Counted from the stretch's first letter, positions 1 to 8,632 are shown. The stretch: DNA of 64,000 bases from Sphingomonas canadensis (GCF_026013525.1 NZ_JAPDRA010000012.1:55786-119785); one strand, 5' to 3'. The notes: a model not told the origin generated them from the sequence alone. Numbers and translations are program-made.

Positions 1-575
1 CGGCGGCGGTGGGGGCGCTGCCCTTCGGCCGCTTCTCCGACAGCGCCGAGCCGCTGGCGCTGATCCTGCGCGAGATCGGGCAGGGCGGCATCGCCACCAT
101 CGTGGCGGCCGCGGCGGCGATCGCGCTGCCCACGGTGCTGCTGGCGTTCCTCTATGGCCAGAGCCGGATCTTCCTGGTGATGGCGCGCGACGGGTTCCTG
201 CCGCGCGGGCTGGCCAAGGTGTCGCCGCGCGGCACGCCGGCGCGGATCACCGCGGCTACTGCGGCGGTGGTGGCCGTGCTCGCCGCGCTGACCCCGCTCG
301 ACATGATCGCCAGCCTGGCCAATGCGGGGACGCTGTGCGCCTTCGTGGGCGTGGCGGCGTGCGTGCTGGTTTCGCGGCGGCGCGATCCGGATGCGCGGCG
401 GCCGTTCCGGGTGCCGGGCGCCTGGATCGTCGCGCCGCTGGCGATCCTGGGCTGCATCTATCTGTTCACCAGCCTGCAGGCGGTGACCCAATGGTCGTTC
501 CTGGTGTGGAACCTGCTCGGGCTGGCGGTCTATTTCCTCTATGCGCGGCGGCGGTCGGGCCTCACGCGGTCGTGA
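1..575 (+). CDS. APC-family amino acid permease, C-terminal part (5' end outside window)
   Basis: Inner-membrane amino acid/polyamine carrier. About 190 residues are visible, in the frame that begins at base 3 and is open to the left edge, so the true start lies upstream. The protein is a run of hydrophobic helices separated by short basic loops. An Arg-rich loop (SRRRDPDARRPFRVPG) comes before the last two helices; an RPFRVPG-like loop is typical of the C-terminal half of APC permeases. The stop overlaps the convergent Rieske gene by 14 bases. The substrate cannot be read from this fragment. The neighbouring hmgA and hppD make an aromatic amino acid a reasonable guess, but only a guess. Confidence 0.8.
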   Translation, partial: AAVGALPFGRFSDSAEPLALILREIGQGGIATIVAAAAAIALPTVLLAFLYGQSRIFLVMARDGFLPRGLAKVSPRGTPARITAATAAVVAVLAALTPLDMIASLANAGTLCAFVGVAACVLVSRRRDPDARRPFRVPGAWIVAPLAILGCIYLFTSLQAVTQWSFLVWNLLGLAVYFLYARRRSGLTRS

Positions 576-915
576 TCATGCCGTCCACCACGGCCACCGG
601 CCACGGGATCAGCCGCGTGCCGGGGCATGGGCCGCCGACGCAGGCGCCGTCCTCGATCCGGTAGAGCGCGCCGTGCCAGTGGCAGCGGATCAGCCGGCCG
701 TCGGGCGTCAGATAATCGTCTAGCTGGTGCGCCAACGGAAGCGCGATATGCGCGCAGCGATCGACATAGCCGAACACCGCATCGCCCCGGCGCACGACGA
801 AGCCGTGGAAGCGCCCGGCCTTCATCTCCAGCACGAAGTTGCGCGCCGCGCCGTCCGCCACCGCAGCAAGCGGGGCGAGTGCGACGCCCGGCGGAGTGGC
901 GGTCAGCCGTTCCAC
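562..915 (-). CDS. Rieske [2Fe-2S] ferredoxin-like protein
   Basis: Small (117 aa) soluble Rieske protein that carries electrons. The two cluster-binding pairs are visible as C-A-H and, about 20 residues later, C-H-W-H, the CxH...CxxH Rieske pattern. The most likely start is GTG at 915, because GGAG lies five bases upstream; an in-frame ATG at 1011 would extend it well into hmgA. It lies directly downstream of hmgA on the same strand (stop of hmgA at 941), so it is probably co-transcribed. It resembles the stand-alone Rieske proteins next to homogentisate dioxygenase genes. Its partner oxygenase or reductase is not in view. Confidence 0.75.
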   Translation of the reverse strand: MERLTATPPGVALAPLAAVADGAARNFVLEMKAGRFHGFVVRRGDAVFGYVDRCAHIALPLAHQLDDYLTPDGRLIRCHWHGALYRIEDGACVGGPCPGTRLIPWPVAVVDGMITTA

Positions 916-940
916 CAGCGCTCCATGCCGGAGAGCGGCT

Positions 941-2218
941 TCATGGCAGACGCGCTTTGGGAAATCCCTTCCATGCCGCGTCGTAATCGGCCTGGGCGCT
1001 CTCCATGGCAAGCCGCGTCGGGCGATAGGGCCAGCAGGTTTCGACCATGAACGCCATGGTGGCCTCCATCCGGTGCGGCTTCAGATCGGCGTTCGTGGCG
1101 GCATCCCAGCTCGCGACGTCCGGCCCATGGCCCGCCATCACATTGTGGAGGCTGAGCCCGCCGGGGACGAAGCCGTCCGCCTTGGCGTCATAGGCGCCCT
1201 GGATCAGCCCCATCGCCTCGCTCATCACGTTGCGGTGGAACCAGGGCGGGCGGAACGTGTCCTCCGCCACCATCCAGCGCGGGGGGAAGATCACGAAATC
1301 GGCGTTCGCGCGGCCCGCCACGGTGCTGGGCGAGGTGAGCACGGTGAAGATCGACGGATCGGGATGATCGAAGCTGACCGTGTTGATCGTGTTGAACCGC
1401 GCCAGATCATAGCGGCACGGCGCCAGGTTCCCGTGCCAGGCCACCACGTCGAGCGGGCTATGGTCCAACAGGGTTGTCCACAGGCTTCCCAACGACTTCT
1501 GCACAAGCTGGAACGGTTCGTCGCGATCCTCGAACCAGGCGGCGGGCGCCTCGAAATCGCGCGGGTTGGCCAGGCCGTTCGCGCCGATCGGGCCGAGATC
1601 GGGCAGGCGGAAGGCCGCGCCGAAATTCTCGGCGACATAGCCGCGCGCCTCGCCATCGGGCAGCAGCGCGCGGAAGCGCACGCCCCGCGGCACCAGCCCG
1701 ATCCAGCCCGGCGCCAGCTCCAGCCGGCCAAGCTCGGTCAGCAGCGTCAGCCGCCCCGACTGGGGTATGAACAGCAGCTCGCCGTCCGCATCCATGAAGG
1801 CGCGCGTGTCCATGTCCCGGTTGGCGGCATAGGCATGGACGTTGACGCCATCCAGTTCGGCCGGATCGCGGGTGACCAGCATCGTCGCCATGCCGTCGAT
1901 CAGGTCGGTGCCCGGCGCGGGGGCGGGCAGGGGATCCCAGCGCAGCCGGTTGGGCGCCAGCGGCCCCGGCGCCGGCTCGGCGGCGAAGCGCGGCGCACCC
2001 GTATAGGGCGCGAACGGCGGATGCTCCGCGGCGGGGCGCAGGCGATAGAGCCACGAACGCCGGTTCTCCGCGCGCGGCGCGGTGAACGCCGTGCCGCTGA
2101 GCTGTTCGGCGTAGAGGCCGAAGGCGGGCTTCTGCGGGCTGTTGCGCCCCACCGGCAGCGCGCCGGGGACTGCCTCGGTCGAGACATGGTTGCCGAAGCC
2201 GGGGAAATAGTCGGTCAT
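941..2218 (-). CDS. hmgA: Homogentisate 1,2-dioxygenase
   Basis: Fe(II) dioxygenase that opens the homogentisate ring to maleylacetoacetate in tyrosine/phenylalanine breakdown (cytoplasm). At 425 aa it has the full family length. Iron ligands align with the human enzyme at a constant offset of 7: H328 and E334 in WFHRNVMSE and H364 in MAGHGPD, with the catalytic base H285 in SFDHPDP. The start is ATG at 2218 (MTDYFPGFGN, the usual N terminus); longer reading frames upstream have no family homology. It follows hppD on the same strand after a 177-base gap and precedes the Rieske gene. The fumarylacetoacetase and maleylacetoacetate isomerase expected next in the pathway are not in the window. 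Confidence 0.95.
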   Translation of the reverse strand: MTDYFPGFGNHVSTEAVPGALPVGRNSPQKPAFGLYAEQLSGTAFTAPRAENRRSWLYRLRPAAEHPPFAPYTGAPRFAAEPAPGPLAPNRLRWDPLPAPAPGTDLIDGMATMLVTRDPAELDGVNVHAYAANRDMDTRAFMDADGELLFIPQSGRLTLLTELGRLELAPGWIGLVPRGVRFRALLPDGEARGYVAENFGAAFRLPDLGPIGANGLANPRDFEAPAAWFEDRDEPFQLVQKSLGSLWTTLLDHSPLDVVAWHGNLAPCRYDLARFNTINTVSFDHPDPSIFTVLTSPSTVAGRANADFVIFPPRWMVAEDTFRPPWFHRNVMSEAMGLIQGAYDAKADGFVPGGLSLHNVMAGHGPDVASWDAATNADLKPHRMEATMAFMVETCWPYRPTRLAMESAQADYDAAWKGFPKARLP

Positions 2219-2395
2219 GCGATGCCCTGGGCCTCCAAATCTGTCCGCCCCGAAGGACGAGTTTTTCTCGCACAAAGACGCAAGGCCACGAAGCGCGGTG
2301 CCGGCGCCGTTACCCGGCGAGGCCGCTTGCGCTCCGGCAGATGGGCGCCGCCGGCGCGGCGAACGGCTCAAACGCTGCGTGCGAAACCGAAGCGG

Positions 2396-3448
2396 CTATG
2401 CGTCCACCTTGATCACGCCGCGGCGGATCTGGTCCAGCTCGATGCTCTCGAACAGCGCCTGGAAATTGCCGTTGCCGAAGCCTTCGTTGCCCTTGCGCTG
2501 GATGATCTCGAAGAAGATCGGGCCGACCATATTCTCGGTGAATATCTGGAGCAGGATGCCCTCGCCGGTTTCCACCGAACCGTCGATCAGGATGCGGTTC
2601 CGCTTGAGCCGCTCCAGATCCTCGCCATGGCCGGGGACGCGCTTGTCGACCAGCTCGTAATAGGTCTCGATCGTGTCCTGGAGCCGCACGCCGCGGGCGC
2701 GGAGCCGTTCCACCGTGGCGTAGATATCGTCGGTGGTGAGCGCGAGGTGCTGGATGCCCTCGCCATTATATTCGCGGATGAATTCCTCGATCTGGCTCTT
2801 GTCGTCCTGGCTCTCGTTCAGCGGGATGCGGATCGCCTGATCGGGCGCGATCATCGCCTGGCTGAACAGGCCCGTCGCCTGGCCCTTGATGTCGAAATAC
2901 TTCTGCTCCTCGAAATTGAAGAGCGTGCGATAGAATTCGCTCCACACGCGCATCTGGCCGCGGCGGACATTGTGGGTGAGGTGATCGAGCACGTCGAGGC
3001 CGACGCTGTTCGCGGCCTCCGCCTCGCGCCAGCCGGGGAACTCGGCCCAGTCGGCGTAGAGATCCTCGCCGTCCTGGACGAAATAGAGGTAGCTGCCGCC
3101 GATCCCCAGGATGACGGTGTCGTCTTCCTCGGTCTGCTTGGCGCCGTGCGCGAGCGCCCATTCCATCGCCCTGGCCGGATCGGCGACGCGGAACGCCATC
3201 GCGCTGGCCGAGGCGCCGTGCTCGCCGCGGAAGGCCGCGACACGGCCCGCCTCGTCGCGGTTCAGCATCAGGTTGATGCCGCCCTGCTTGTAGCGGGTGA
3301 CGTTCTTCGTGGGATGCCGGTGCGTCGGCACGAAGCCGAGCAGCTCGAACTGCCGGGCCAGCGCCTCGGGCTCGGGCGAAGTGAATTCCACGAACTCGAA
3401 CCCGTTGAGGCCGAGCGGATTGGACGGAGCGCGTGACAGGTCGTTCAT
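2396..3448 (-). CDS. hppD: 4-hydroxyphenylpyruvate dioxygenase
   Basis: Converts 4-hydroxyphenylpyruvate to homogentisate, the substrate of the downstream hmgA. It is 350 aa with the two-domain VOC fold. The three Fe(II) ligands are visible as H156 (LDHLTHNV), H234 (IQHLALTTDD) and E314 (FFEIIQRKG), and the C-terminal GFGNGNFQALFESIE segment that closes the active site is intact. The chosen start, ATG 3448, has no Shine-Dalgarno. It sits exactly where a promoter (-35 TTGACA, 17-base spacer, -10 TATGCT) would begin transcription, so the mRNA is probably leaderless. It is divergent from a TetR gene. Confidence 0.95.
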   Translation of the reverse strand: MNDLSRAPSNPLGLNGFEFVEFTSPEPEALARQFELLGFVPTHRHPTKNVTRYKQGGINLMLNRDEAGRVAAFRGEHGASASAMAFRVADPARAMEWALAHGAKQTEEDDTVILGIGGSYLYFVQDGEDLYADWAEFPGWREAEAANSVGLDVLDHLTHNVRRGQMRVWSEFYRTLFNFEEQKYFDIKGQATGLFSQAMIAPDQAIRIPLNESQDDKSQIEEFIREYNGEGIQHLALTTDDIYATVERLRARGVRLQDTIETYYELVDKRVPGHGEDLERLKRNRILIDGSVETGEGILLQIFTENMVGPIFFEIIQRKGNEGFGNGNFQALFESIELDQIRRGVIKVDA

Positions 3449-3484
3449 GGGGACCAGCATAGGGGGCAATGAAAATAGTGTCAA
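3449..3484 (-). promoter_or_regulatory. Strong sigma-70-type promoter of hppD, giving a leaderless mRNA
   Basis: Read on the minus strand: TTGACA (3484-3479), 17 bases, TATGCT (3461-3456), then seven bases to the ATG of hppD. A start site about seven bases after the -10 falls on the first base of the start codon. No ribosome-binding site precedes the ATG, which agrees with a leaderless message. Confidence 0.7.
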
Positions 3485-3544
3485 TTGATACCAGTTTAAT
3501 TCTGTGACGGCCACGCAACGGATTTCCTTGCCAATTTCCAGAGA

Positions 3545-3562
3545 ATCTGACTATGGTCAGAT
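3545..3562. promoter_or_regulatory. Palindromic operator overlapping the tetR start region
   Basis: Perfect inverted repeat with 7-base arms, ATCTGAC and GTCAGAT, around TATG. It ends one base before the tetR start codon and lies about 60 bases upstream of the hppD -35. Its length and form suit a TetR dimer, so autorepression, and perhaps control of hppD, is inferred. Confidence 0.65.
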
Positions 3563-4165
3563 ATGACTGAAATCGGCCTTCGCGAGCGCAAGCGCATCGA
3601 CACCAGGGCGCGCATCGTCGAGGCGGCCTGCGCGATGTTCGAAAGCCGCGGGATCGAGGAGGTGACGGTCGACGAGATCGCCGCCGCCGCCGATGTCGGG
3701 AAGGGCACCGTCTACAACTATTTCGGCGCGAAGGAGGACATCGTCGTCGCCTTCCTGGTCGAGGTGGACCGGCCGGCGGTGGGCGCGATGGCTTCGCTGC
3801 CGTTGCAGGGGATGAGCGTGGCCGAGGCGCTGGACGCCGCCGCGTGGAGCCTGCTGGAAAACAAGGAGCCGCACCACGCCTTCGTCCGTGCATATCTCGC
3901 GCGGCTGTTCCTGGCGGACAGCATCGCGTTCGAACTGGCGGAATTCCAGGCGCAGCTCGATGCGGCGCTGACGGCATTATTCACCCGCCTGCTGGCGCGG
4001 CCGGGCATGCGCCGCGCGCTGCCGGTGGCCGAACTGGTCCAGTCGTTCAAGACGATGCACCTGGGGCTCACCGCCGCCTGGGCGCTGGAAGGGGCGCCCT
4101 TCGCCAACGCGCGCCAGATCACGCGGCGGCACATGTATCTGCTCGCCAAGGGGCTGGAACTCTAA
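3563..4165 (+). CDS. TetR/AcrR-family transcriptional regulator
   Basis: DNA-binding repressor of 200 aa. The N-terminal helix-turn-helix is typical (about residues 13-60: IVEAACAMFESRGIEEVTVD, then the recognition helix with GKGTVYNYFGAKEDIV); the rest is an all-helical ligand/dimer domain without a recognisable ligand signature. It is transcribed divergently from hppD and has the ATCTGAC-TATG-GTCAGAT palindrome touching its start codon, the usual arrangement for a self-regulating TetR protein. The likely targets are itself and the hppD-hmgA unit; an aromatic pathway intermediate would be a natural effector, but nothing in the sequence identifies it. Confidence 0.88.
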   Translation: MTEIGLRERKRIDTRARIVEAACAMFESRGIEEVTVDEIAAAADVGKGTVYNYFGAKEDIVVAFLVEVDRPAVGAMASLPLQGMSVAEALDAAAWSLLENKEPHHAFVRAYLARLFLADSIAFELAEFQAQLDAALTALFTRLLARPGMRRALPVAELVQSFKTMHLGLTAAWALEGAPFANARQITRRHMYLLAKGLEL

Positions 4166-4396
4166 GGGCGGTCCTGCGGAGGGCCGATAGGCCCCGGCCG
4201 CGCCGCCTTCGCGCCATGCTCCGGATCAGGTCTCGCCGGCTATTCTATGGGTGGCCGGGTGGGGGAGCGGGCTGTTGCCGATTCCGCCAAAGGCGGACGG
4301 ACTCCAGGCCGCGGCGCTGGAAAAGCGCATGGCTCGAATCCTGGCCCGGACGGTGCTAGCGGGTGGCAAGCGCACGCCGATCCAAGGGAGCCCGCC

Positions 4397-4891
4397 ATGA
4401 CCGCCAGCGACGCCATCCTGATCCTCACCACCGGGGGCACCATCGACAAGCAATATTTCGACGCGCTGAGCGAATATCAGGTCGTCGATACCGCAGTCGC
4501 GCGGCTGCTGGAGGTAGCGCGGGTGACCAAGAAGTTCGAGATCGCCGAGATCGTGCGCAAGGACAGCATCGACCTGGACGATACCGATCGCGCCGCGCTG
4601 GTCGCCGCGGCACGCGATGCGGCGGCCACGCGCATCGTCGTCACCCATGGCACCGACACGATGACCGAAAGCGCCGCCGCGCTGGCCCAGGTGACGGGCA
4701 AGACGATCGTGATGACCGGCGCCCTGACCCCGGCGCGCTTCAGCGAGAGCGACGCGGCGTTCAACCTGGGCATGGCCTTCGCCACCGCGCAGGTGGCGCC
4801 GCCGGGGGTCTATATCGTGATGAACGGCACCGTGTTCGATGCCGCCCATGTCGTGAAGGACCGTGCCCGCGGGGCCTTCGTGCCCAAATAG
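4397..4891 (+). CDS. Short L-asparaginase-fold protein (N-terminal domain only)
   Basis: Protein of 164 aa matching only the N-terminal catalytic domain of type I/II L-asparaginases. Both asparaginase signatures are present: TGGTID near residue 11-16, with the first nucleophilic Thr, and THGTDTM, with the second Thr-Asp pair. Full asparaginases run to about 330 aa; here the C-terminal domain is missing and the reading frame ends cleanly. Short stand-alone members of this family occur in proteobacteria, so this need not be a truncation. ATG 4397 is preferred (MTASDAIL) because AGGGAG lies a few bases upstream. It stands alone between tetR and the BKACE gene. Activity on asparagine is not certain. 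Confidence 0.75.
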   Translation: MTASDAILILTTGGTIDKQYFDALSEYQVVDTAVARLLEVARVTKKFEIAEIVRKDSIDLDDTDRAALVAAARDAAATRIVVTHGTDTMTESAAALAQVTGKTIVMTGALTPARFSESDAAFNLGMAFATAQVAPPGVYIVMNGTVFDAAHVVKDRARGAFVPK

Positions 4892-5156
4892 GCCACGCGC
4901 CGCTTCGGGGCTCAACCGGAAGCGGCACCGGGAGGGGGGAGGCCCTCGCATCCGCCGGAATGCGCAGGCCCAGTTTCATGCGGCCGGCCAGCCCCGCCCC
5001 TCTTCAACATGATGCGCGAACACCGGCCGGGGTCTGCCGGCGGGCGGACCATGGACGAGCGCCGCCGCGACGCGCGGTTCGGCGCGCTGGCTGCCCCTCG
5101 CGCGTCCGGACCGTGAAAAGCGCTTGAAACCCCGCCGCCGAAGCGTAGGACAAAAC

Positions 5157-5167
5157 GATCAAAGATC
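5157..5167. promoter_or_regulatory. GATC-AAA-GATC element upstream of the BKACE gene
   Basis: GATCAAAGATC lies 21 bases before the BKACE start. The same 11-mer, in one orientation or the other, recurs upstream of the TonB receptor gene (8633-8652) and between the hydrolase and MFS genes (9875-9885), and I saw it nowhere else in the window. Probably the operator of the local GntR regulator (inference). The 297 bases between the asparaginase-fold gene and the BKACE gene otherwise hold nothing I recognise. Confidence 0.65.
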
Positions 5168-5188
5168 AAAAGTAGCGAAAGGGCACCT

Positions 5189-6124
5189 ATGCTTAAGGCC
5201 AGGAAGACGATCATCACCTGTGCGGTTACCGGCTCGATCCACACGCCGAGCATGTCGCCGTACCTGCCCGTCACGCCGGAGGAGATCGCGCGGGAATCGA
5301 TCGGCGCGGTTGAGGCGGGGGCCGCGATCGTCCACCTCCACGCGCGCGATCCGCTGGACGGTCGCCCGAGCCCCGACCCGGAGCTGTTCGCGCAGTTCCT
5401 ACGCCCGATCCGCGAGGCGACCGACGCGGTGATCAACATCTCCACCGGCGGCGCGCCGGGCTTCACCATGGAAGACCGGCTGGCGGCGCCCAACCGCTTC
5501 CGGCCCGAGCTGACGTCGCTCAACATGGGATCGATCAACTTCGGCGTGTTCGGGCTGGCCGAGCGGCGGGGCGAATGGAAGCACGAATGGGAAAAGCCGT
5601 TCCTGGAAGGATCGCGCGCCGGATTCCAGTCCAACACCTTCGCCCAGATCGAGCGGGTGATCCAGGAGCTGCACCACGGCTATGGCACGCGCTTCGAATA
5701 TGAATGCTATGACGTGGGGCACCTCTACACGCTGGCCCATTTCGCCGATCGCGGGATCATCAAGCCGCCGTTCCTCGTCCAGTGCATCTTCGGCATCCTG
5801 GGTGGCATCGGCGCGGACGTGAGCCACCTGACGCACATGCGCGACACGGCGGAGCGGCTGTTCGGTGACGATTACCTGCTGTCGTGCTTCGCGATCGGGC
5901 GGGCGCAGATGCCGTTCCTGGCCACCTGCGCCGCGATGGGCGGCAGCGTGCGCGTGGGGCTGGAGGACAGCCTGTACATCGCGCGCGGCCAGCTTGCGGA
6001 GAGCAATGCCCAGCAGGTGACGAAGATCCGCTGCATCGTGGAGGATCTGGGGATGGAGATCGCGACCCCGGCCGAGGCGCGCGAGATACTGGCACTGAAG
6101 GGCGGGGACACGCTTTCCTGGTGA
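5189..6124 (+). CDS. BKACE-family beta-keto acid cleavage enzyme (DUF849)
   Basis: Zn-dependent enzyme of the BKACE family (type example: 3-keto-5-aminohexanoate cleavage enzyme). The family condenses a beta-keto acid with acetyl-CoA, giving acetoacetate and a new CoA ester. It is 311 aa, normal length. The metal-binding pair is H49 and H51 in IVHLHARDP, and the conserved C-terminal acid is E259 in VRVGLED. A short hairpin follows the gene. It carries the shared GATC element in its promoter. The SDR in the same putative regulon could make the beta-keto acid by oxidising a beta-hydroxy acid. The true keto-acid substrate is not evident. Confidence 0.85.
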   Translation: MLKARKTIITCAVTGSIHTPSMSPYLPVTPEEIARESIGAVEAGAAIVHLHARDPLDGRPSPDPELFAQFLRPIREATDAVINISTGGAPGFTMEDRLAAPNRFRPELTSLNMGSINFGVFGLAERRGEWKHEWEKPFLEGSRAGFQSNTFAQIERVIQELHHGYGTRFEYECYDVGHLYTLAHFADRGIIKPPFLVQCIFGILGGIGADVSHLTHMRDTAERLFGDDYLLSCFAIGRAQMPFLATCAAMGGSVRVGLEDSLYIARGQLAESNAQQVTKIRCIVEDLGMEIATPAEAREILALKGGDTLSW

Positions 6125-6130
6125 ACGCCG

Positions 6131-6159
6131 GCCCGGCCGGGCACCGTTCCCGGCCGGGC
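6131..6159 (+). terminator. Hairpin after the BKACE gene
   Basis: Perfect 11-base-pair stem (GCCCGGCCGGG / CCCGGCCGGGC) with a 7-base loop, starting seven bases after the stop codon. There is no T run, so it may act as an RNA 3' end stabiliser or a weak terminator. Confidence 0.5.
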
Positions 6160-6197
6160 TGCCCCCCGTTGGGCTATCCCGCGATCCGCGCGGGCAC

Positions 6198-6232
6198 AAA
6201 AAAAGCGTGGCGACGGTTTCCCGCCGCCACGC
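6198..6232 (-). terminator. Rho-independent terminator of the TonB receptor gene
   Basis: On the minus strand a GCGTGGCGGCGGG...GTCGCCACGC hairpin (6232-6205) is followed directly by seven Ts (6204-6198). It lies 17 bases after the receptor stop codon and closes that transcript against the convergent BKACE gene. Confidence 0.85.
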
Positions 6233-6249
6233 CCTCCAGGGACACCGGA

Positions 6250-8592
6250 TCAGAAGTCGCGGCTGAGCGCGATCCCGAAAGTCCTGGGCTGCAGCGTCGT
6301 GACGCGCAGCGTGCGCTGGGCCGGCGACAGCGCGGTGCTGGCGCTGATCACCGGGCGATCGTTGAACAGGTTCTCGACGAAGCCCGCGATCTCCCAGCCG
6401 CCGTCCAGTTCCAGCCCGAGCCGCGCGGAGGCGCGGTCATAGCTGTCGCCCTGATAGGTGATGGCGTTGTAGCCGATCCGGCCCGGCGGCTGGGTGCGGG
6501 TGACGCCGTCGATCCACTGATAGTCGCCGCGCAGGAAGATTTCCGCGCCCTCGGCCACCTGCGCCCGGTATTCGCCGGTGAGCGACACCGTCCACTTGGG
6601 CACGCCCACCACGCGATCACCGTTGCGCGAGATCACGTTGCGCACGCCGGTGGTGGGGTTGGGGGGAGCGAGCAGGTCCTCGGTCAGTATCGCGTCGGTG
6701 TGTCCCACGCGGCCGCTGAGCGACAGGCCGGTGACGGGACGGACCGTGGTCTCCAGCTCGAAGCCGCGCGAGCGCGCCTTGCCCAGATTGTCGGTGTAGC
6801 CGAAGCCGCAGCCCGGCAGGTTCACCGGCTGCTGGATGTCGGTCCAGTCGATCTGGTAGACGGCGGCGTTGGCGGAAAGCTTGCGGCCGAACGCCTGGAA
6901 CTTGATGCCCGCCTCATAGCTCCACAGCGAATCCGGGCCATAGCCGCTCGCCGGAGTGCCGCCCGATGCCGCCAGGTCCGCCGCGCAGGGGCCGAGTGGA
7001 ACCGGCGGATTGACGCCGCCCGCGCGGAAGCCGCGCTGGGCAATGGCATAGACCATCAGGTCCTGCGACGCTTCGTAGCTGAGGCCGAACTTCGGCGTTA
7101 CGGGGGAGTCGCTGCGCGATCCCGCCACATGCTGGACACCGCCGTTGAGCGGGCCCTGCGTCAGCCGTTCGAAATCCAGCTCGACGCGCGAGACGCGCAC
7201 GCCCGCGCTGGCGCGCAGCCCGGGGAGCAGCATGTAGGTCACCTCGCCGAAGCCGGCGAGTTCCTTCTCGGTCCCGTCGGTCTGGCCCTGGTACACGCCC
7301 GATCCGGGCAGCAGCGGCAGCCCCACCGCCTGCTCGAAGGTCAGCCCGCCGGTCAGCGTGGTGAGCAGCGGCTCGGCGCCGAAATCGGCGACGAACTGGC
7401 TGAAGCTGTCCTCGGTCTTGCGATAGAAGCCGCCGATCAGCCAGGTGAACGGTCCGTCGCCGCTGGAGGCGAAGCGGATCTCCTGCGCGAAGTCCTCCTG
7501 CGTCACCTGGCTGTGGCTGGTCGAGCGATAGTCCTCGAAACCCGGGAAGAAATCCATTCCCGAGAAGATGTTGCTCTGGAGCGTCGAGTAATCGAGGTCC
7601 TGCCACTCGCGCTTGCGCAGCGTCGAGGTGACCGAGGTGAAGGTTGCCCAGCCGAAATCATACCGCAGCGTCAGGCTGGGGATCACGGTGCGGCTGACGC
7701 CGGGCTGGGGCGAGGTGTTGTTCTGGCTCGTGCCCGGCAGCGCCGCGACATAGACGGGCAGGTCGTCGCGCTTCACCTTCTGGTAGAGCACCGCCGGCTC
7801 GATCTCCAGGCCCGCCGCCGGGCGCCAGACCACCGCGCCGCGCAGCGTCACCGTCTCCGAATTGTCGACGTTCGAGGCCACCAGCGCGCCCGAGGTACGA
7901 TCGATCCGCTCGACGAACCCGGCGTCGCGGCGCACGAGGCCGGAGACGCGGACGGCAAGCGTGTCGGTGACGATCGGGCCGCCCGCGGCGCCCGCCAGCT
8001 CATAGTTGGTGCCGCCGCCCGCGGTGCTCGAAAGCTCGGTGCGCACCCGGCCCGAATAGTCGGTGAAGGAGGGGGCGGTGGTGAGATAGCGGATCGTGCC
8101 GCCCATCGAGCTGGCGCCGTAGAGCGTGCCCTGCGGCCCGCGCAGCACCTCTACCCGCTGCACGTCGAACAGGCGCGGATCGACGTTGCCCGCGAAGTTC
8201 GAGGCACGCGCGGTTATCGGCACATCGTCGACATAGATGCCCACGGTGGGGGCACCCGCCGTGCCCGCGATGCCGCGGATCACCGGAGCGCCGTTCACCC
8301 CGCGCGAGCTGGGCAGCAGCACCAGCCCCGGCACGGTTCGCGAGATATCCTGAAGGTTGCGCGTGCCGGAGCTTTCCAGCTCCTTTTCCGAAAGCGCGCT
8401 GATGGAGATCGGCACGTCCTGAAGCCGCTCCTCGCGCTTCTGCGCCGTGACGACGATCTCGCTATCGTCCTGGCTATCCGATTCGGGCGCGGACTGCGCC
8501 AGCGCCGGCGCCGCGGCGGAAATCAGCCACAGCGCGGTGGCTCCCTTCAACATGGCCTGCCGGCGCGCGGCGGCGTGGTAACGCTTTCTCAT
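6250..8592 (-). CDS. TonB-dependent outer-membrane receptor
   Basis: Outer-membrane beta-barrel that imports a ligand with TonB/ExbBD energy (780 aa). A signal peptide ends near ALAQS, followed by the TonB box region EIVVTAQKREERLQDVPISI. The plug domain carries the RVEVLRGPQGTLYG signature typical of sphingomonad receptors. The barrel runs to a C-terminal aromatic residue (ALSRDF), the usual outer-membrane insertion signal. It is monocistronic, ending at a strong terminator. A perfect 20-bp palindrome built from the GATC element lies 41-60 bases upstream, which puts it in the same putative regulon as the BKACE enzyme and the MFS carrier. The ligand is unknown; siderophore use is not implied. 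Confidence 0.93.
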   Translation of the reverse strand: MRKRYHAAARRQAMLKGATALWLISAAAPALAQSAPESDSQDDSEIVVTAQKREERLQDVPISISALSEKELESSGTRNLQDISRTVPGLVLLPSSRGVNGAPVIRGIAGTAGAPTVGIYVDDVPITARASNFAGNVDPRLFDVQRVEVLRGPQGTLYGASSMGGTIRYLTTAPSFTDYSGRVRTELSSTAGGGTNYELAGAAGGPIVTDTLAVRVSGLVRRDAGFVERIDRTSGALVASNVDNSETVTLRGAVVWRPAAGLEIEPAVLYQKVKRDDLPVYVAALPGTSQNNTSPQPGVSRTVIPSLTLRYDFGWATFTSVTSTLRKREWQDLDYSTLQSNIFSGMDFFPGFEDYRSTSHSQVTQEDFAQEIRFASSGDGPFTWLIGGFYRKTEDSFSQFVADFGAEPLLTTLTGGLTFEQAVGLPLLPGSGVYQGQTDGTEKELAGFGEVTYMLLPGLRASAGVRVSRVELDFERLTQGPLNGGVQHVAGSRSDSPVTPKFGLSYEASQDLMVYAIAQRGFRAGGVNPPVPLGPCAADLAASGGTPASGYGPDSLWSYEAGIKFQAFGRKLSANAAVYQIDWTDIQQPVNLPGCGFGYTDNLGKARSRGFELETTVRPVTGLSLSGRVGHTDAILTEDLLAPPNPTTGVRNVISRNGDRVVGVPKWTVSLTGEYRAQVAEGAEIFLRGDYQWIDGVTRTQPPGRIGYNAITYQGDSYDRASARLGLELDGGWEIAGFVENLFNDRPVISASTALSPAQRTLRVTTLQPRTFGIALSRDF

Positions 8593-8632
8593 TAGACAAC
8601 CCCCTTCGCATTGTTTTCGGGTCTAACGTTGC

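Noticed and set aside
839..3436. Very long plus-strand open frame opposite hmgA and hppD (and similar ones opposite the TonB receptors at 5884-8595 and 22286-24655)
   Set aside because: They are mirror frames of strongly conserved genes in GC-rich DNA, with Arg/His/Ala-rich translations and no domain likeness.
4320..4360. tRNA-like stretch (GGCTCGAATCCTGG) between tetR and the asparaginase-fold gene
   Set aside because: The bases around the TTCGA-like core do not form a five-pair T stem, and no matching acceptor stem or anticodon arm could be drawn upstream.
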